A DNA stretch of 26,215 bases from Neocallimastix lanati (nom. inval.) (taxonomy: Eukaryota; Neocallimastigomycota; Neocallimastigomycetes; Neocallimastigales; Neocallimastigaceae): NCBI GenBank assembly GCA_016946835.1, contig JACVTC010000065.1:927501-953715 (forward strand), in the 5' to 3' direction. A program made the position numbers and the translations under genes. The notes under the pieces are model-generated. The model did no database searches. It had not been told where the DNA came from and saw nothing but the letters and a program-made list of their open reading frames with translations. Shown piece after piece: positions 20,850 to 26,215 of this stretch. Position 1 is the stretch's first letter; each line of letters opens with the position of its first letter.

Positions 20850-21553
20850 AAATAATAAAATATTTAAATATTGTTTCTAAATTATTTATATTCAATATAC
20901 AAAATAAAAAAATTTCATTTTACATACATTGAAAATTTTATACAGAAATACAAAAGTTTTATTTATAATAAATTTAGATAAAGTAAAAAAAAATTTTTTT
21001 ATAATATTTAATTAATTTATGAAGGCTTTAACTTTTTTTTTTTTTATATTTAAAAAAAATTTTTTTTATTGAATACTAATATTCTTTGTTTGCATATTTA
21101 ATATTTATAATTCTAATATTATTTATTAATAATAATTATTATTTAATGACTTTTAATAATTACATTATTTAATGTTTTATATTACTTTTTAATTATATTG
21201 TTTATTATAAAAGAATTGAATAGTTAATACCTATTATTATTATTTAGTTATTGCTTATTATAAGAGAAATTAAATACTTTGTATTATTATTTAATTATTT
21301 AGCGTATTTAGTGATTATTTATGGTAAGGAATGATAAATATTATTTATTTCAATTTTTTTTTTTTCACTTTTTCACTTTTTTGTAATTCCTTAATATTAT
21401 TTAATAAAATAAAAAATTTAAAAAAATTATTTTGAGATTTTGTGGTTATCTTTTTACCATAAATTTTTTATTTTTTTTTATATTTATTTATTTATATTAA
21501 TTAAATCATTAATATATATCAATTATTTGAAAAGGAACAAAAGAAAGAATAAA

Positions 21554-21586
<33 letters not shown>

Positions 21587-22380
21587 TATAATAATAATAA
21601 TAATAATAAACAATTTTTATTATATTTCTTATATATTTTTTATATTATTTTATATAATTATTTATTATTTATTTTTTTATTATTATTTAGACCTTTTTAT
21701 CTTAGATGTCATTTTTAATTCTTATGCCAATATTAATGAAGATACTATTTACTATTTTTATATTAATTTATATGTATTATTCTAAAGAATTATTAATTTC
21801 TTTTGTTTTATTAATTATTATTTAATGATTAATATTTAAAAATCAACAATTATTATTATTTATTATAAAATATTTTATATTAAAATTTGTTTTTATATGT
21901 AACATTTAATATATTAAAATTTTCTATTATATATTATATTAAATAAATAATATATAAATTATTACTATATTTAAAGTTTATATATAATATATTACAATAT
22001 ATTTAATATTAAATTGATACAATATATCCTTGATTTTATTAATATATAAATTAATTGGCTCTCAATTTATTAAATATATTGATTACAGTATTGTAATATA
22101 TTATAAAAAATCTATCAACTTTGTTCAATAAAGAAAAATCAATATATTTGAATTGCATTGTTTAATATAGAATAATAGGAGATAATATATTTTTATTTGT
22201 TAAAATTAATTTATTTTAAATATAAATATTAAATAATATATATTTCAGATTCTATTCTTTCTAATATATTAACTAATAAGCTTTAAACTATTTAATATAT
22301 TTTAATTAAATCTAAAGTTTATTAATTATAATAATAAATAATTAATAATAAATGAATGAACAAAAAATAACAAATAAATA
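20850..22380. other. intergenic, low complexity
   Basis: A/T sequence with an (AAT)n block at 21555-21610 and short T tracts. The open frame at 21440-21718 is Phe/Tyr/Asn simple sequence. Nothing gene-like seen. Confidence 0.7.
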
Positions 22381-22795
<415 letters not shown>

Positions 22796-23355
22796 TAACA
22801 ATAAATAATATTAACTAAAACTTATTAATTAAATTCTCGAAATAAAAATTTTATTTATTTTTGTTACATATTTTTTTTTTTTTTTAATACGTCATTTTTA
22901 CTATTATTTAAAATTTATTATTAATTAATTAAATCATATAAATGGAATAAATTTGAATTAAATAATTTTTTTTTTTTTTTTTTTCTTTAAAAAACTTTTT
23001 TATCATATTAAAGCAACATTAACAAACATTTCGTATATAATTTATAGAAAAATATTATTAAAACAAAGAAAAAAAATATTATTAAGATAAAGAAAAAAAT
23101 ATTTTATATTTTTTATTATATATATATATATAAAATTATTATAGATTTTATAATTAATAATAAATACATAATAATATAACCAGTTATTCAAATTTTCACA
23201 GTTTTTATATAAATTTTGAAATTTATTCTGTAAAATCAACATAAATATCAATACAAAATATTTTTTTTTGAAAATTTAGTAAAACAATTATAAAATTTTT
23301 ATATAATCAATTTCGCATTTTATTTTATTTTCAATTTTAATAAATAAATAACAAT
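22796..23355. other. presumed upstream region of the Abp1-like gene
   Basis: AT-rich, with T20 near 22968. The last about 40 bases before the ATG are A/T leader ending AATAAATAAATAACAATATG, giving A at -3. No TATA box or other element can be singled out. Confidence 0.4.
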
Positions 23356-26215
23356 ATGTCTTTATTATACACTCACTCAAAAGAATTAAATGCTTCTTTA
23401 AATGAATTAAAAGAAGGTACTTCCAATACCGATTGGATTTTATTTGGATATGAAGGTGATGACCTTACTTTAGTTAGTTCTGGATGTAAGCAAATACACT
23501 TTTATTTTTTTCTTATACAATATTATAAAAATTTTATTGTTTATTAGATATTAGAATAGTAATAATAAAATAATTAATAGAAAATATATATTTATATTAT
23601 AATTAATAATACAAATATAAAATATATATATTTTTATTTATATAAAATATTCTTTTTTTTTTTTTTTTTTATTTATTTATTATTATAATTTTAATATTTA
23701 AAATTACTAGCTAACGGTTTAGAAGAAATTAAAGACGAATTTGATGAAGAATGTGTTCAATATGCTTTATTGAAAATTTTCGGTAAATAAAACAAAAATA
23801 AAAATAAAAAAAATAAATTGTTATTTAAATAACTTTTTTTTTTTTTTTGTTATATTACTAATTTGTTTTAAACTATATAACATATAGATGAAACTAGTAA
23901 AATGTTAAGATTCATATATATTGCTTGGGTATGTTATTTTTGCATATATATATATATTTATTTCAAGAATTTTTATAATAGATAAAATAATTGAAATTTT
24001 TACGAATTTTTACATAGTTAAAAATGGTAGTGTATTAAATATTATTATTAAATATTTTTTATATATTCTAGTGTGGTGAATATGCTCCACCATTCCAAAA
24101 AGCTAATTTCAGTCAACACTCACAGATTGTTGAAAACTTTTTCAAGGTAAAATTTACATAATACTATTTATTTTATTAGTAAAATAAAATAAAAAAAAAA
24201 AGAAAAAAAGGATGTAATTATAAAAATTAAATAATATTAATATATTTTATATAATACTTTTTTTTCTTTTCTTTTATTAATTATTATTATAAATTTATAT
24301 TAAAACATTTAATAAAAATACTTTTTTTTTTCTTTCTTTTCTTTCCTTATTATTATTATTATTATTATATATAATATTAATAATTATTTATAAAATTAAA
24401 TTATTATAGGGTTATCATGTGAAAATAAATGCTCGTTGTTATGAAGATGTTGAACCAGAAAATATTATAAGTAAGGTTCAAAATTCTTCATTTATTAATT
24501 TTTCTTCAAAGGTAAAAATAATAAATATAATGAAAAAAAGTTTTTGTATTATAAACATATTTCTTTTATATTAATTTTATATCATATCTATTACAATAAT
24601 AATTATATATAATTGTATTTGTTTTATATTAAACTAAATAAATATATATAATTGAAATATTTAAAATTATATTATAAAAACATATATTAATTCAAAAAAT
24701 TCCAAAAATTTCGAAAATTTTTAAAAAAATTAAATTCTTTAAATAATAATTAATGATAATAATAATAAAGTCTGCTCCAGTTCCCCTTAAGAAACCAGTC
24801 TTTAATTTACCAAACAAACCAGCTAATCCAGCATTAAAGAATCTTCCAACTCCAAGTCAATTAAGTCAAATGAAACCAACTCAAACCTTTTATTTTGAAG
24901 CTAAGAAACCAGAACCAACTCCAACTCCAAAACCAACTCCAACTACAACTACTAGTGCTCCAGCACCAGCTCCTGGTCCAAGGCCAAATCCATTAGCCCC
25001 AAGAACTAATCCATTAGCTCCAAGAGCTAATCCTTTAGCTCCAAAAGCTAATCCATTATCACCAAAGAATAATTTTGCCAATATTTCAAAACCAGCTGCT
25101 CCAGCTCCAGCTCCAGTTACAGCTAAACCAGTAGTTGCAGCTCCAGCTCCAACTTCAAAATCAACACCATCAGTTGGTTTCAATCCATTAAATCCAAGAA
25201 GAAATCCATTAGCTCCAGCTAAATCAAATCAATTAAATAGAAATAATCCAACCACTGAACAAGCTCAATCTAGTCAATCAGAAAAAGTTACTATTAAACC
25301 AATTACTCCAGTTGGTCCACCAAGAGTTAATATCAGTACAAATGCTTTTGAAGGAATTGTTTTACCAGATTCAGAACCAGCTGTTGAAAATGAAGGCATC
25401 GATACTTCCAGTAGAGATTCTGTTGCTAACGTTAGAAAGATGTTTGAAGTAAATAATAAAAAAAATTTATGATCTGTTTTATATTATATGTGTATTTATT
25501 AATTAAATGTTATTTTTTATGTAAATATATTAATTTATTTATAAAACTTTTTTATTATATTATATAAATATATTATAAATGTATTGTATTATTATAAAAT
25601 TCTATTATTTAAAAATAATAGAAAAAGCCCGAAAAGAAAATTAACAATGTAATGCTCAAATCACAATTATTTAGTAATAATAATAATGAACATGCTTCCA
25701 GAGTTAGAGAAGAAAGATTAAGAAGGGAAAAAGAAGATAATGCTTTACTTGAAAGAGAAAAACTTGCTAATAAACAACGTGAATTACAAGAAGAAATTGG
25801 TAAAACTGGAAAGACTACAACTACAGAACCTACTCCATTAAAAAGTAGTAGTAGTCCTTTTAATTCACCAAAACCTACTCAAACTTCTCTTCCAAAGTAT
25901 AATCCATTAAATATTAATAGAGCTAATCCTTTAAATCCACCAAAAACTAATCCATTAAATGCTAATAAAACAAATCCATTACGTGCTACAAAGGTTAATT
26001 CATTAAATCCATCTAGTTCTGCTCCATCTTTACCACCAAGAGATGCAGCTCCATCTTTACCACCAAGAAATAATCCATTAAATTCTGCTCCATCTTTACC
26101 TCCAAGAGAAAATCCATCTAGTTCTGCTCCATCTTTACCTCCAAGAGAAAATCCATTAGCTCCACCAGCATTACCAGCTAGGGATGCTGCACCAGTTTTA
26201 CCTACTAGGTCTAAT
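23356..26215 (+). CDS. Abp1/drebrin-like actin-binding protein, N-terminal 564 residues (3' end outside window), 7 exons visible
   Basis: Exons 23356-23485, 23711-23782, 23888-23928, 24072-24146, 24410-24511, 24771-25448 and 25622-26215 (open) join in exact phase. Residues 1-140 form an ADF-homology domain: MSLLYTHSKELNASLNELKE, TDWILFGYEGDD, EFDEECVQYALLKIF, IYIAWCGEYAPPFQKANFS, then FFKGYHVKINARCYEDVEPE, each matching yeast Abp1. It binds F-actin at cortical/endocytic patches. Next is a Pro-rich region with NPLAPR/NPLAPK/NPLNPR repeats, then a charged helix (RVREERLRREKEDNALLERE) as in Abp1/DBNL. A second NPLN.. series and four SAPSLPPR-type repeats follow, each a class II SH3 ligand (PxxPxR). 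The usual C-terminal SH3 domain would lie beyond the window. If the last intron (25449-25621) is retained, translation ends at 25472 after VNNKKNL, giving a short form without the helix. Confidence 0.93.
24955..25240 (+). repeat. in-frame NPL(A/S/N)P(R/K) hexapeptide repeats
   Basis: Inside exon 6 of the Abp1-like gene, NPLAPR, NPLAPR, NPLAPK and NPLSPK follow each other with spacers of one to three residues, and NPLNPR and NPLAPA come later. Codons differ between copies (GCT/GCC, AGA/AGG), so the peptide rather than the DNA is kept. NPLN-type units recur in exon 7. Confidence 0.85.

Noticed and set aside
23042-23251. 69-codon minus-strand frame upstream of the Abp1-like gene
   Set aside because: Asn/Tyr/Phe-rich low complexity in the presumed promoter region; no supporting signal.
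24890-25183. Minus-strand 97-codon Gly/Ala/Val-rich open frame
   Set aside because: It is the antisense shadow of the Pro/Ala-rich exon of the Abp1-like gene.

Overview
The window looks like nuclear DNA of a very AT-rich eukaryote. The best fit is an anaerobic gut fungus (Neocallimastigomycota) or a close zoosporic relative. Genes are isolated islands with normal codon choice, separated by kilobases of poly(A)/poly(T), (AT)n and (AAT)n. Four of the five genes are split by short GT-AG introns that keep frame exactly. Proteins lack the long Asn/Gln tracts expected of Dictyostelium, the main alternative. The assignment is inferred from texture and protein families; nothing in the window names the organism.

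Layout. A small basic helical protein, possibly BAR-like, lies at 70-1733 (-). A near-perfect 109-nt palindrome sits about 100 bp upstream of its start. Repeats and featureless sequence follow to 3986. An intronless GNAT acetyltransferase occupies 3987-4691 (-). From about 5450 to 10170 there is no intact gene. This stretch holds a candidate Pol III-type small RNA, decayed islands, several inserts ending in 25-44 nt poly(A), and a 5'-truncated LINE (9102-9921) with a 12-bp target-site duplication. A seven-exon lysophosphatidate acyltransferase gene is at 10451-12871 (-), with a 17-bp perfect hairpin in intron 1. A three-exon CCNDBP1/GCIP-family gene is at 14981-16662 (-). The 6.7-kb gap 16663-23355 is nearly all A/T, but holds a two-copy dispersed repeat, a long heptamer satellite and three small cysteine- or Trp-bearing coding relics. 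At the right edge, 23356-26215 (+) is the 5' part of an Abp1/drebrin-like actin-binding protein that runs off the window.

The genes do not form an operon or an obvious pathway. They are housekeeping functions: actin patch/endocytosis, phospholipid synthesis, a cell-cycle-associated adaptor, an acetyltransferase and a possible membrane-curvature protein. I find no CRISPR array, canonical tRNA or rRNA, and no convincing new multi-gene system. The most unusual material is the retroposon graveyard at 5.4-10.2 kb, the candidate small RNA within it, and the large hairpins.
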